Shown here one piece after another: positions 32,710-42,035 of a DNA stretch of 64,000 nt. How positions within the stretch are numbered: position 1 is the first letter of the stretch; every line of letters begins with the position of its first letter. Origin of the DNA: Aeromonas lusitana (lineage in GTDB: Bacteria > Pseudomonadota > Gammaproteobacteria > Enterobacterales > Aeromonadaceae); contig NZ_PGCP01000005.1 in NCBI RefSeq assembly GCF_002812985.1, positions 177,186 to 241,185 on the forward strand. The letters run 5' to 3'. The position numbers and the translations under genes were made by a program. Below the pieces are notes generated by a model. That model made no database searches, was not told where the DNA came from, and worked only from the letters and a program-made list of their open reading frames with translations.

Positions 32710-34263
32710 TTAGCCGAAGGTCTGCCCCAGGGATTTGAGCTGACGCGCCTTGGTGAGCAGGATGTCGCTCGAGGCATCCATGTCCTGCATCTTGCTGCTG
32801 TTGGTGTGGGAGTGCTGGGAGATGATGTTGACGTTCTGGCTGATGTCTTCCACCACCGCCTGCTGCTGCTCCGCCGCCGCCGAGATCTGGGTCGACAGGT
32901 CGACCACCTGCTCTATCTCCGCCAACACCTGATGCAGGCTCTCCGATCCCTGTCGGGTCAGGGTCACGCAGGATTGGGTCTGCTGCAGATTCTGCTGCAT
33001 CATGCCCTTCCAACCGTTCAGGGTGCGCTGGATCTGCCCGATACTGCCCTGGATCTGCTCGGTCGCCCTGTGGGTGCGGGTAGACAAGGTACGCACCTCG
33101 TCGGCCACCACAGCGAAGCCACGGCCCTGCTCGCCGGCCCGCGCCGCCTCGATGGCCGCGTTGAGAGCCAGCAGGTTGGTCTGATCCGCGATGCCCTGGA
33201 TCTCGTTCATCAATACCCCGATCCGATCGGACTCCTCCGCCAGCGCCACCGCGGCGCTGAAGGCCTGCTCGGCCTGGGTGGCGAGCTCGGTGACCCTGTG
33301 CTGGGTATCCGCCAGCTGCTTGTTGGTGTGCTGGCAGTGCACCTTGGCCTGGGCTATCTGGTTGTCCGTCTCCTGGATGTTGCGGGCGATCTCGTGGGCC
33401 GTTGCCGCCATCTCTGTGATGGCGGTCGCCACCTGCTGGGTCTGGATGTCCTGCTCGGCGATGTCGGCGCTCGCCTCGCTGGACGCCGTCTTGAGGTGCA
33501 CGGCCAAGTCCTGCAGGGAGAGGGTGGCATCGTCCACCCGCCCGAGCACGGTGCGGATCCTGGCTTGCAGCAACTTGAGATGAAAATCGGCGATGGCGCT
33601 CGGTTCATTGCCCGAGTAGATGAGCCGGGTCAGGCTGTCATACTCCTGGGTCAGTTGCCGCAGATAACGCGGGGTGGTGATGATCTCGTGGCGATAGATG
33701 AGGCCGAGCCACAGCAGAGGCAGCAGCATGAACAGCGGCTCCCATCCCCCCAGCAGATAGGCACCGGCCGCCAGCATCAGCAGGAGCCCGGCGATGGCCA
33801 GCCCGTGCCGCATCTGGCTAAGGGACAAGCCCGCCTTGCGCTCCCCCCGCTCGATGGCCCTCAGCCGGGTGTAGGTCCGCGTTGCTATGGCCTTGAGTTC
33901 GGGCTCGGCGCGGCTGCGCACCGACTGATAGCCGCTGATCCGGCCCTGCTCGAAGATGGGGGTGACATAGGCATCCACCCAGTAGTAGCGCCCGTCCTTG
34001 CAGCGGTTCTTCACCATGCCGCGCCAGGGTTTGCCTTGCTTCAGCTTGCCCCAGAGATCGGCAAACGCCGCCTTGGGCATGTCGGGGTGGCGTACCATGT
34101 TGTGGTGCTGGCCTATCATTTCGGCCTGACTGTAACCCGCTACCCGGCAAAAATTTTCATTAGCGTAGGTAATCACCCCCCTCATATCCGTGGTAGATAC
34201 CAGCTGCTCATTGGCAGAGAAATCCACCTCTTCATCAACAAGATGTATCTGCGTTCTACTCAT
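32710..34263 (-). CDS. aer: Aer-type PAS methyl-accepting chemotaxis protein
   Basis: 517-residue energy-taxis receptor. The N-terminal PAS domain (about 18-110) has the segment [19 protein letters not shown], close to E. coli Aer, where PAS binds FAD. A hydrophobic hairpin follows ([32 protein letters not shown]), then a HAMP-like linker and the signalling domain with the CheA/CheW tip [20 protein letters not shown]. No periplasmic domain is present, as expected for Aer. ATG has only a weak upstream purine tract. Ligand and cofactor are family inference. Confidence 0.88.
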   Translation of the reverse strand: MSRTQIHLVDEEVDFSANEQLVSTTDMRGVITYANENFCRVAGYSQAEMIGQHHNMVRHPDMPKAAFADLWGKLKQGKPWRGMVKNRCKDGRYYWVDAYVTPIFEQGRISGYQSVRSRAEPELKAIATRTYTRLRAIERGERKAGLSLSQMRHGLAIAGLLLMLAAGAYLLGGWEPLFMLLPLLWLGLIYRHEIITTPRYLRQLTQEYDSLTRLIYSGNEPSAIADFHLKLLQARIRTVLGRVDDATLSLQDLAVHLKTASSEASADIAEQDIQTQQVATAITEMAATAHEIARNIQETDNQIAQAKVHCQHTNKQLADTQHRVTELATQAEQAFSAAVALAEESDRIGVLMNEIQGIADQTNLLALNAAIEAARAGEQGRGFAVVADEVRTLSTRTHRATEQIQGSIGQIQRTLNGWKGMMQQNLQQTQSCVTLTRQGSESLHQVLAEIEQVVDLSTQISAAAEQQQAVVEDISQNVNIISQHSHTNSSKMQDMDASSDILLTKARQLKSLGQTFG

Positions 34264-34322
34264 GGCACACGCCTCTTATGTGATAACTCAATTAGCGTAG
34301 TCAAGCCACCATGCCCAAGCAA

Positions 34323-34361
34323 CGCGGCCCCTCAGCCGGTGGGGACGACTGAGGGGCCGCG
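34323..34361 (-). terminator. Hairpin terminator after acyl-CoA ligase gene
   Basis: The 13-bp stem CGCGGCCCCTCAG / CTGAGGGGCCGCG with a 13-base loop lies 22 bases past the minus-strand stop. TTGCTTG follows on the minus strand. Confidence 0.6.
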
Positions 34362-34383
34362 TGGCGGTTTTATGATGTGGCGC

Positions 34384-36039
34384 TCAATTTCTGCTCACTG
34401 CCTGTTGCTCGTGCTCCCGAATAAGCTTCTTGTTTACCTTGCCGACACTGGTCTTGGGGATCTCCTGCACGATGCGGATCTGGCGGGGAATGGCCCAGCG
34501 ATTGATGCGGCCACTGTCGACGAATCTCTGCAGGTGCGCCTTGATGGCCTCGGGCTCTAGCAGCACCCCCTCCTTGCCGACCACCAGCGCCAGCGGGCGC
34601 TCGCCCCACTGCTCATCGGGCACCCCTATTACGGCCACCGCGTGCACCTCGGGGTGCGCGCTGATGAGGTTCTCCAGCGCCAGCGAGCTTATCCACTCTC
34701 CCCCCGTCTTTATCACATCCTTGATGCGGTCCTTGATCTCAACCGTGCCACCCGAGGTGATGGAGGCCATGTCCCCGGTGTGCAGCCAGCCCCCCTGCCA
34801 GAGCTCGGCTCCCTTTTCCGGCTCCTTCAGATAGCCCTGCGCCAGCCAGGGGGCGCGCACCACGATTTCCCCCATGGTCACCCCATCGTGCGCCACTTCC
34901 TGTCCCTGCTCATCGAGGATGCGCAGATCCACCAGGGGGATGGGGGTGCCGGTGCGGATCCGCAGGGGCAACTGATCGTCCATGGGCAAGGCCAGTTCTT
35001 CACCTGTCAGGTGTACCACGCACAGCAGCGGGCAGGTCTCCGACATGCCGTAACCTGCCTGGATCAGGATCCCCTGCCGGTGAGCCTGGGTCGCGAGCCC
35101 GAGGGGCAGTGCGCTGCCCCCCAGCAGCATCTTCCAGCCCTGCATAGAGGTGTGTCTGGCTTCCTTACAATCGAGGATCATCTGCAAGATGGTGGGCACG
35201 CAGTGGGAGAAGGTCACCCCCTCGTCCCGATAGAGGCGCACCAGCTTGTCTGGCTCGTAGCGGCCTGGGTAGACCTGCTTCACCCCCAGCATGGTCGCCG
35301 CATAGGGGAAACCCCAGGCGTGGACGTGGAACATGGGGGTGATGGGCATGTAGACGTCATCGGATCGCAGGGGTGCCTGACCCGTATGGGCCGCCAGGGT
35401 CAGCTCGTTCAATGTGTGCAGCACCAGCTGACGATGACTGAAGTAGACCCCCTTGGGATCCCCTGTGGTGCCCGTGGTGTAGAAGAGGGTCGCCACCGAG
35501 TTCTCATCAAACTCGGGAAAGTCGTAATGACAGTCAGCACCGGCCAGCAGGGTTTCATACTCCCCGAGCAGGGGCAGACGGCTTGGGGGCAGCTCGCCAT
35601 CGGTCAGCCGGATGTAACCCCGCACAGTCGGCAACTCGTCCTGAATGCCGGCCAGCATGGGCAGGAAGTCGTCGTGCACCAGCACCAGGTGATCTTCCGC
35701 GTGGCTCATGGTGTAGGCGATCTGCGCCGGCGAGAGGCGCACGTTGACCGTGTGCAGCACGGCGCCAATCATGGGCACGGCGAAGAAGCACTCGAGGGAG
35801 CGATGGCTGTCCCAGTCCAGCAGGGCGACCGTGTCGCCGGGCCCCACCCCCGATGCCGTCAGCAGGTTGGCAAGGCGATGGATCCGTTGGTTGAGGGTGC
35901 GATAGTCATAACGCAGACGGTCTGCGTAGACTATCTCCTGCTCGGGGTGATAGCGCACACCCGACAGCAGCAGGCTCTTGATCAGCAGTGGATAAGCATG
36001 GGCTCCCTGCGCGGGCGGTATGATCCGGGTCTTCACCAT
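34384..36039 (-). CDS. alkK: Medium/long-chain fatty acid-CoA ligase, AlkK-like
   Basis: 551-residue AMP-forming acyl-CoA synthetase activating carboxylic acids with ATP and CoA. Motifs visible are the P-loop-like YTTGTTGDPKGVYFSH near residue 185, GYGMSETCPL, GWLHTGDMASI and DRIKDVIKTGGEWISS with the A10 Lys near the C-terminus (KTSVGKVNKKLIR). The start at 36039 has AAGGAGTGAAG immediately upstream; an ATG 27 bases further out does not. It is followed 72 bases upstream by an alpha/beta hydrolase gene on the same strand. Chain length is not determinable here. Confidence 0.85.
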   Translation of the reverse strand: MVKTRIIPPAQGAHAYPLLIKSLLLSGVRYHPEQEIVYADRLRYDYRTLNQRIHRLANLLTASGVGPGDTVALLDWDSHRSLECFFAVPMIGAVLHTVNVRLSPAQIAYTMSHAEDHLVLVHDDFLPMLAGIQDELPTVRGYIRLTDGELPPSRLPLLGEYETLLAGADCHYDFPEFDENSVATLFYTTGTTGDPKGVYFSHRQLVLHTLNELTLAAHTGQAPLRSDDVYMPITPMFHVHAWGFPYAATMLGVKQVYPGRYEPDKLVRLYRDEGVTFSHCVPTILQMILDCKEARHTSMQGWKMLLGGSALPLGLATQAHRQGILIQAGYGMSETCPLLCVVHLTGEELALPMDDQLPLRIRTGTPIPLVDLRILDEQGQEVAHDGVTMGEIVVRAPWLAQGYLKEPEKGAELWQGGWLHTGDMASITSGGTVEIKDRIKDVIKTGGEWISSLALENLISAHPEVHAVAVIGVPDEQWGERPLALVVGKEGVLLEPEAIKAHLQRFVDSGRINRWAIPRQIRIVQEIPKTSVGKVNKKLIREHEQQAVSRN

Positions 36040-36111
36040 CTTCACTCCTTGTAGATGCATGTTCACGTCCTGATGGACGGGGAAACTCGGTTCCCTTGTC
36101 GATATGGATGA

Positions 36112-36687
36112 TCAGGCGCCAAGACGCGCCAGCAACGTCCAGGCCAGGGGCCAGGGGCCGAAACCACTGGCCGGATTGAGGTGCCCAACGGCCCCGGCAT
36201 CCACAAGCTCGCTCCCCCACTCCCCGGCCAGGGCTCGGACAGCCGCCGGACTCGCCAGGGGATCATTCTGGCTCATGACCATCAGGCTCGGGAACGGCAG
36301 CCGAGCCCGTGGCAGCGGCTGCCAGCCACCGGCCATCATGGCGGCCTGGCTGGGGTACGGGGCTGGCCAGCTGACATCCAGATCCGGCGGCGTCACCAGC
36401 AGGACACCCGCGATGGTATGGCCTTTATCAGCATATTGCGCTACCCAGTGCGCCACCATCAGCACACCTGCACTGTGAGCCACCAGGATCACAGGACCCT
36501 CTATGGTGGCCAGCGCCTGCGCTATGGCCTCGACCCTGGCCTGGCAGCTGAGTCGATCCGAGGTTAAAGGCGGCACTGTGACCACCTTGTCCAGGCCGGC
36601 GGCGAGCCGCGTCTGCCAGTGATCCTCCATGTGATCCCGCAGGCCGGGCACGATCAGCACGGTCGCCCTGGGTTGCCATTCCTTCAT
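36112..36687 (-). CDS. RBBP9/YdeN-type alpha/beta hydrolase
   Basis: 191-residue serine hydrolase. The nucleophile elbow is VAHSAGVLM (Ser about 71, in an HSAG variant of GxSxG), the acid lies in VMSQNDPLASP and the His in GAVGHLNPASGFGPWP, a typical RBBP9/YdeN ending. LIVPGLRDHMEDHWQ at the N-terminus is also family-typical. GAAGGGGCGAAG precedes the ATG. It is presumably co-transcribed with the acyl-CoA ligase and might release acids that the ligase activates. The natural substrate is unknown. Confidence 0.82.
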   Translation of the reverse strand: MKEWQPRATVLIVPGLRDHMEDHWQTRLAAGLDKVVTVPPLTSDRLSCQARVEAIAQALATIEGPVILVAHSAGVLMVAHWVAQYADKGHTIAGVLLVTPPDLDVSWPAPYPSQAAMMAGGWQPLPRARLPFPSLMVMSQNDPLASPAAVRALAGEWGSELVDAGAVGHLNPASGFGPWPLAWTLLARLGA

Positions 36688-36966
36688 CTTCGCCCCTTCT
36701 CCTGGCGCCCGGCGATGGCCGGGCAGTCATGAGAGCCACACTAAGGCGCCCGGTTTTTGGCTGCTTTACCTTGGGTGCCATGGACTTGTCTTTTTACGAC
36801 AGGGGCACTGGCTGGCAGCAGAAACCACAGACAAAAGGGGGGAGCAGCTGAAACCTACGACTATTGATTACTAACACAGCAGTTAATAGCACTTCCCACC
36901 ATGTAAATGAAATGATAAAAAACAGTTAACAACCAGCAGATGAGCTGTCGCCATGGGAACTGCATC
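36688..36966. other. Divergent promoter region between hydrolase and AraC gene
   Basis: About 280 noncoding bases, AT-rich in the second half (TTAATAGCAC, GATAAAAAACAGTTAAC). It must carry the promoters of both divergent units. I did not find a copy of the 40-bp element seen upstream of the DUF1302 and qor genes. Confidence 0.5.
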
Positions 36967-38019
36967 ATGACCCTTCTAGCAAGAGCCGCTACCCTCACCA
37001 ATTATCTCGACGTCGCCAGGCAACTGGGCCTCAACACCCCCAGCCTGTTGTCTCAGGCCGGACTCAGCGCCTCCATTCTGGATGTCCCGAACCAGCGCAT
37101 CCCGGTCGCCACTGTGGTCAATCTGCTTGAGCTGACGGCCCGCACCGGCGGTTGCCAGAGCCTGGGACTGCGCATGGCGGAGCATCGCCAGCTGTCGGAT
37201 TTTGGCGAGGTCAGCCTCTTGCTCAGCTACCAGCCCAACCTGCGTGACGCCTTGCAGGTGATGGTGCAATACATCCATCTGTTCAACAATGCGCTGGCCA
37301 TCTTCATCGAGGAAGCGGGCAAGACGGTCATCATCCGCGAGGAGATCATCACGGATGCGCCCATGCCTTCGCGCCAGGCCACCGAGCTCGCGGTCGGCGT
37401 CATGTTCCGCTTCTGCGCCTCCCAGGTCGGGGTCGGGGCGAACTGGCACCCCATCAGCGTCAACTTCACTCATGGGGCGCCGGCGGATCTCTCCATCCAC
37501 AAGCGCCTGTTCGGCTGCAAGCTGGAATTTGGCAGCGAGTTCAACGGCATCGTCTGTCAGTCGACGGATCTGGATATCCCCAACCCCCTGGCGAATCAGG
37601 CCATGGCCCGCCACGCGCGCCAGTACCTCGATACCCTCATGGTGGAAACCCAGCAATCCCTGCTGACCGACGTGCGCAAGGCCATCTACCTGCTGCTGCC
37701 CATGGGGCGCGCCACCATAGAGCAGATAGCCCGCACCCTTGGCATGAATGTGCGCACCCTGCAGCGCCATCTGGAAGAGAGCGGCGCCACCTTCAGCGAG
37801 CTCATCAACGACGTGCGCCGGGATCTCGTAATGCGCTACCTGCAAAACTCGGGGTATTCCCTCGGCCACATCGCCGACATGCTGGGTTACTCCATGCCAA
37901 GCTCCTTCACCCGCTGGTTCAATGCCCAGTTCGGCATGCCGCCCGCCACCTGGCGCTCGCGCAACAAGATAGTGCCCAAGCTGGCCCAAAGCGCCCATAC
38001 CAGCCTGGCTTACGGCTAG
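36967..38019 (+). CDS. AraC-family transcriptional regulator
   Basis: 350-residue regulator. The N-terminal ligand-binding half (about 15-200) is of the arabinose-binding-like type (PF12625 as I recall) found in OruR-, GbdR- and alkane-linked AraC proteins. The C-terminal double helix-turn-helix includes ATIEQIARTLGMNVRTLQRHL and GHIADMLGYSMPSSFTRWF. The start at 36967 follows GGGA by about 8 bases; an upstream ATG at 36940 is possible. It sits between the ligase/hydrolase unit and the DUF1302-to-RND operon, so it is the natural candidate controller of both. A strong terminator follows. Confidence 0.88.
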   Translation: MTLLARAATLTNYLDVARQLGLNTPSLLSQAGLSASILDVPNQRIPVATVVNLLELTARTGGCQSLGLRMAEHRQLSDFGEVSLLLSYQPNLRDALQVMVQYIHLFNNALAIFIEEAGKTVIIREEIITDAPMPSRQATELAVGVMFRFCASQVGVGANWHPISVNFTHGAPADLSIHKRLFGCKLEFGSEFNGIVCQSTDLDIPNPLANQAMARHARQYLDTLMVETQQSLLTDVRKAIYLLLPMGRATIEQIARTLGMNVRTLQRHLEESGATFSELINDVRRDLVMRYLQNSGYSLGHIADMLGYSMPSSFTRWFNAQFGMPPATWRSRNKIVPKLAQSAHTSLAYG

Positions 38020-38041
38020 ACCCCCATTTCCTTCGCCAGAC

Positions 38042-38078
38042 GCACAGAGGGAGGCATTTAGCCTCCCTCTGTGCATTT
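38042..38078 (+). terminator. Terminator after AraC gene
   Basis: The 14-bp perfect stem GCACAGAGGGAGGC / GCCTCCCTCTGTGC with loop ATTTA is followed by ATTT. Confidence 0.8.
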
Positions 38079-38210
38079 CGCTCCTCAAGGCTCGTCACTC
38101 GTCATCGACATCCACACGAAGAGGAGACGATGAAGGCGCTATCGCGAACCCGCATGCATTCCCTTTTCCACCCTGCCTGGTGTCCATTCATCTGGCCCCT
38201 CATAGCACCC

Positions 38211-38246
38211 GAAAAAAAGAGGGAGGCTTGATGCCTCCCTCTTTGT
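38211..38246 (-). terminator. Terminator of the DUF1302-RND operon
   Basis: The 11-bp stem AAGAGGGAGGC / GCCTCCCTCTT with loop TTGAT is flanked by an A7 run on the left (T run for minus-strand transcripts). It lies just past the RND gene stop. Confidence 0.88.
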
Positions 38247-38263
38247 ATTCAGCTTGCCGCCCG

Positions 38264-40795
38264 TCAGCGGGCATCGGCCGGCAGTGGATCCGCCGCCATC
38301 CTCGCCTGGGGCGCGCCGGCGTCGGCGCTCGCACGGGGCGAGGCCTGCTCCCCGGCCTCTGCCAGGGTGGGCCTGGTGCCACGCAGCAGGAAGTAGGAGA
38401 GCGCAGGCACCCCGATCAGGGCCCCCAGCATGTTCCACAGGAACATGAAGGTGAGCAGGATCCCCATATCCGCCTGGAACTTGATCGGCGACCAGGCCCA
38501 GCCCACCACACCGGCGGCGAGCGTGATCCCCACCAGTCCCACCACCCGGCCGGTGAAGGCCACGGCGTTGCGGTAGGACTCCACCAGAGAGAGGCCCTGG
38601 CGCTGATAGTGCAACTGCACGCTCAGCAGATAGAGCGCATAGTCCACGCCTATGCCGACCCCGAGCGCGATCACAGGCAGGGTCGCCACCTTGACGCCTA
38701 TGCCCATGGCCACCATCAGCGCCTCGCACAGTACAGAGGTGAGCATCAGGGGCACCAGGGCCACCACGGTCGCCCGCCAGCTGCGGAAGGTGATGAGGCA
38801 GAAGACCGTCACCGCCAGATAGACATAGAGCAGCATGGTGCGGCTCGCGGCATGTACCACCTCATTGGTGGCGGCCTCGATGCCGGCGCTACCCGCGGCG
38901 AGCAGGAACTGGCGATCCGCCGTGCTGTTGTCACGGGCAAACTGGTCGGCGATAGCCACCACGCCGCTCAGGGTCTCGGCCTTGTGATCTTTCAAGTAAG
39001 CAATCACCGGCATCAGGGAGCAGTCGGTGTTGAACAGCTCTGGGCTGTTGACCGAGGCCTGCTGGGCGGCGTAGTTCAGCACGTTCTGGTTGCGCTGTAT
39101 GCTGGCGAGCTTGGGGTTGCCCTCATAGGTGCCGGCGGTGATCTGGCGCACGGCGTTGACCAAGGAGGTGGTGGCCTGCACGCCGGGGTGCTGCTGCAGC
39201 TCCCAGCCCAGGCGATCCGCCAGGATCAGGGTCTTGTAGTCGAGACACCCCTCCGGCGCCGTCTTGACCATGACAGCAAACAGGTCGCTCGAGAGCGCAT
39301 AATGGCCTGTGATATAGCCGTTGTCCTTGTTGTAGCGCGAATCCGCGCGTAGCTCGGGGGCACCGCTGTCCAGATCGCCGACTTTCAGGTTCAGGCTCAC
39401 CAGGTAGCCGCCGATCCCCATGGCCAGCCCCAGCACCACCACCACGGTAGCCCACTTGCGCTCGGTGCAGCTGTCCAGCAGATCCCAGAGCCGGCCAAAG
39501 CCCTTGTGGGCGGCGGCGTTGTTTTCCATTCGCAGGGCCCGCTCGGCCGCCTTGCGCCCCACCCCCACATAGGAGAGGGCCACCGGCATCAGCAGGAGGG
39601 AGGTGAAGATGAGCACGGCCACACCTATGCTGGCGGTGATGGCGAGATCCTGGATGACGGGGATGTCGATCAGCATCAGCACGGCGAAACCCACCGCATC
39701 GGCGAGCAGCGCCGTGACCCCGGCCAGGAACAGGCGGCGGAAGGTGTAGCGGGCGGCTACCTGGCGATGGGTGCCACGGGCTATGTCCTGCATGATGCCA
39801 TTCATCTTCTGGGCCGCGTGGGAGACCCCGATGGCGAAGATGAGGAAGGGCACCAGCACGGAATAGGGATCGATGGCATAGCCGAGCCAGGCGACGAGGC
39901 CGAGCTGCCATACCACTGCAATCAGGGAGCATCCAACCACGAGTAACGTGCTGCGTACACAGCGGGTATAGAGGAAGATGATGAGGAGCGAGGTCGCCAC
40001 CGCCAGGGCGAAGAACATGATCACCTGGATGAGGCCATCGATGAGATCCCCCACCAGCTTGGCAAAACCGATGACCCGGATCTTGTACTTGCCCGTCCCC
40101 TCCTCTCCCGCCTGATGGGGCTTGCCATCGAACTCAATCTGGTCGCGCAACTGCTCGATGCGCTGGGAGAACTCGTGATAGTTGAGGGGCTGGCCCGTGG
40201 CCGATGCCTTGTCCAGCAGGGGCACTATCAGCATGCTGGACTTGAAGTCGCTCGCCACCAGGCTGCCGACTATACCGGCCCGGTTGATGTTCTGGCGCAG
40301 CTGTTCGATATCGGCAGGCTTGCCCTGATAGGCGTCCGGCATCACGGGGCCGCCCTGGAAGCCCTCCTCTGTCACCTCGGTCCAGCGCACCGCCGGGCTC
40401 CAGAGAGACTTCATCCAGGCCCGGTCGACCCCTTCGGTGAGGAACAGCTCGTCGTTGACCCGCTTGAGCACGCCAAGATAGTCGGGATCGAAGATGTCTC
40501 CTTGGGTGTTCTCCACCACCACCCGTACCGAGTTGCCGAGGCCGCGCAGTGACTGGCGGTTTTCCAGGAAGTTTTTGATGTAGGGCTGGCTCTGGGGGAT
40601 CATCTTCTCGAAGCTGGGCCTGAGCTCCAGCCTCGTCGTCGCCATATAGCCCAGTACCAGGGTCGCCAGCGTCATCAACAGCATGAACAGGGGTCTGTGG
40701 TTGAACACCAGCCGCTCCAGCAGGTTGCCGGAGCGCCGATCGAAATCCGCCAGATCGCGGATCACCGGCATCGCATCTTGCTTCACATGGCTCAT
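38264..40795 (-). CDS. MMPL/RND-family transporter
   Basis: 843-residue inner-membrane protein with two repeats of one membrane helix plus a large periplasmic loop plus five helices. Hydrophobic blocks include PLFMLLMTLATLVLGYMAT near residue 36 and clusters near 255-400 and 645-790 (ALGVGIGVDYALYLLSVQL). It belongs to the MMPL/HpnN-like RND branch that moves lipids or other hydrophobic molecules using the proton gradient. Its partners here, a YCF48 protein, DUF1329 and DUF1302, form a recurrent module in proteobacteria linked to hydrophobic substrates. The C-terminal tail is Ala/Pro-rich. The substrate is not known. Confidence 0.88.
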   Translation of the reverse strand: MSHVKQDAMPVIRDLADFDRRSGNLLERLVFNHRPLFMLLMTLATLVLGYMATTRLELRPSFEKMIPQSQPYIKNFLENRQSLRGLGNSVRVVVENTQGDIFDPDYLGVLKRVNDELFLTEGVDRAWMKSLWSPAVRWTEVTEEGFQGGPVMPDAYQGKPADIEQLRQNINRAGIVGSLVASDFKSSMLIVPLLDKASATGQPLNYHEFSQRIEQLRDQIEFDGKPHQAGEEGTGKYKIRVIGFAKLVGDLIDGLIQVIMFFALAVATSLLIIFLYTRCVRSTLLVVGCSLIAVVWQLGLVAWLGYAIDPYSVLVPFLIFAIGVSHAAQKMNGIMQDIARGTHRQVAARYTFRRLFLAGVTALLADAVGFAVLMLIDIPVIQDLAITASIGVAVLIFTSLLLMPVALSYVGVGRKAAERALRMENNAAAHKGFGRLWDLLDSCTERKWATVVVVLGLAMGIGGYLVSLNLKVGDLDSGAPELRADSRYNKDNGYITGHYALSSDLFAVMVKTAPEGCLDYKTLILADRLGWELQQHPGVQATTSLVNAVRQITAGTYEGNPKLASIQRNQNVLNYAAQQASVNSPELFNTDCSLMPVIAYLKDHKAETLSGVVAIADQFARDNSTADRQFLLAAGSAGIEAATNEVVHAASRTMLLYVYLAVTVFCLITFRSWRATVVALVPLMLTSVLCEALMVAMGIGVKVATLPVIALGVGIGVDYALYLLSVQLHYQRQGLSLVESYRNAVAFTGRVVGLVGITLAAGVVGWAWSPIKFQADMGILLTFMFLWNMLGALIGVPALSYFLLRGTRPTLAEAGEQASPRASADAGAPQARMAADPLPADAR

Positions 40796-40860
40796 ATCTG
40801 GGTACTCTCTCGTTATTGTTATCCAGCCACCCTTGGGCAGCCGTCCATCATTTGACGGCT

Positions 40861-41937
40861 CTATTTGACGGCCAGAGTGCGCACGCCGCGGCTGCCCACC
40901 AGCGCCAGGGCGCCATCTTGCGCCAGGGCGGCCCCCGCCACGGGTGAAGGATCGCTCTGGGGAACCAGCTGCAACGGCTGATTGCCATCGACCCGCAGCA
41001 GGTGCCCCGTCTGGGTGAACAGGCGCACCTGACCGCCCCCGTCTTGCACCGCCGCGCTGATGCTGATGGGCAGCGGGCTCGCGAGCCTGGTCCAGCTCGC
41101 CCCCTCATCCGTGCTGCGATAGACGTGGCCGCGCAGGCCATAGACGATCACCTGATTTTCCTGGCCGATGAGGCCAAAGAAGCTGCCCTCGTAGGGGGAC
41201 GGCAGGGCCAGGAAGCGCTGCTGCCCCTCATCCCACTTGCGCAGCAAGCCCTGCTCGCCGGCGAGGTAGAGGCCGCTGCCCGCTTGGGTGATGGCATTGA
41301 GATGCAACCCTTGCGGGTTGTCGGTGCGATCCTGCATCGGCGTCCAGTGCAGGCCTCCGTCGTCGGTGCGCAGGATCAGGTTGAACACCCCGACCACGTA
41401 GCCCACCCGCTCATTCTGGAACCAGACGCCGAGCAATGGCTTGTCGGCCCCCTCCTCCACCAGACGTTGCCCCTCTTCCACCAGCTGGGGCCAGAGCTCG
41501 CTCTGGGGTTCAGCCTTGGCGAGTGCCGAGTAATGATTGAGCACCAGATCGCCTATCTGGCGGCCATCCAGCTGTTTTTGCCAGCTGGCGCCACCGTCCT
41601 GGCTGTGCAACACCACTCCATCCCCCCCCACGGCCCAGCCTTGCAGCCGGGTGGGGAAGACGACGGCGGTGAGATCGACGCTCACCGGCACGCGAGCCTG
41701 CTGCCAGTGCAGCCCCTCGTCGTCGGAATAGAGGATGTGACCTCTCTGCCCCACCGCCACCAGCCGGTTGCCAGCCCTGGCCAGACTCAATAGAGGGCTG
41801 TGCTCGGCCAGGAGGCTGGCTTTCGCCGGCAAGTCCAGCACGTCCACATAGTCGGCCGCCTGCCCTGCTTGCACGCCGGCGCTCTGCATCAGCAGGGCGC
41901 AGCACATGAGTGGCGCCAACGTCTTGAATGAACCCAT
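40861..41937 (-). CDS. YCF48/BNR-repeat periplasmic protein
   Basis: 358 residues with a signal peptide (LAPLMCCALLMQSAGVQAGQA). It has repeated beta-propeller blades of the YCF48/BNR type: ILYSDDEGLHWQQAR, VLHSQDGGASWQKQL, ILRTDDGGLHWTPMQ and VYRSTDEGASWTRLA. The start at 41937 has AAGGA 7 bases upstream; a frame 46 residues longer has a GC-rich, unlikely N-terminus. It is likely a periplasmic scaffold between the DUF1302 outer-membrane protein and the RND pump. The function is inferred from recurrent neighbourhood only. Confidence 0.85.
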   Translation of the reverse strand: MGSFKTLAPLMCCALLMQSAGVQAGQAADYVDVLDLPAKASLLAEHSPLLSLARAGNRLVAVGQRGHILYSDDEGLHWQQARVPVSVDLTAVVFPTRLQGWAVGGDGVVLHSQDGGASWQKQLDGRQIGDLVLNHYSALAKAEPQSELWPQLVEEGQRLVEEGADKPLLGVWFQNERVGYVVGVFNLILRTDDGGLHWTPMQDRTDNPQGLHLNAITQAGSGLYLAGEQGLLRKWDEGQQRFLALPSPYEGSFFGLIGQENQVIVYGLRGHVYRSTDEGASWTRLASPLPISISAAVQDGGGQVRLFTQTGHLLRVDGNQPLQLVPQSDPSPVAGAALAQDGALALVGSRGVRTLAVK

Positions 41938-42035
41938 ACCACGTCCTTGTCTTGAGCTGCGTCCAAGCACATGAGCCTGGATGCCAACACCGGGGAGCCC
42001 GCTTCGCCAATGGCGAACCGGGCTCCCGCGACTGC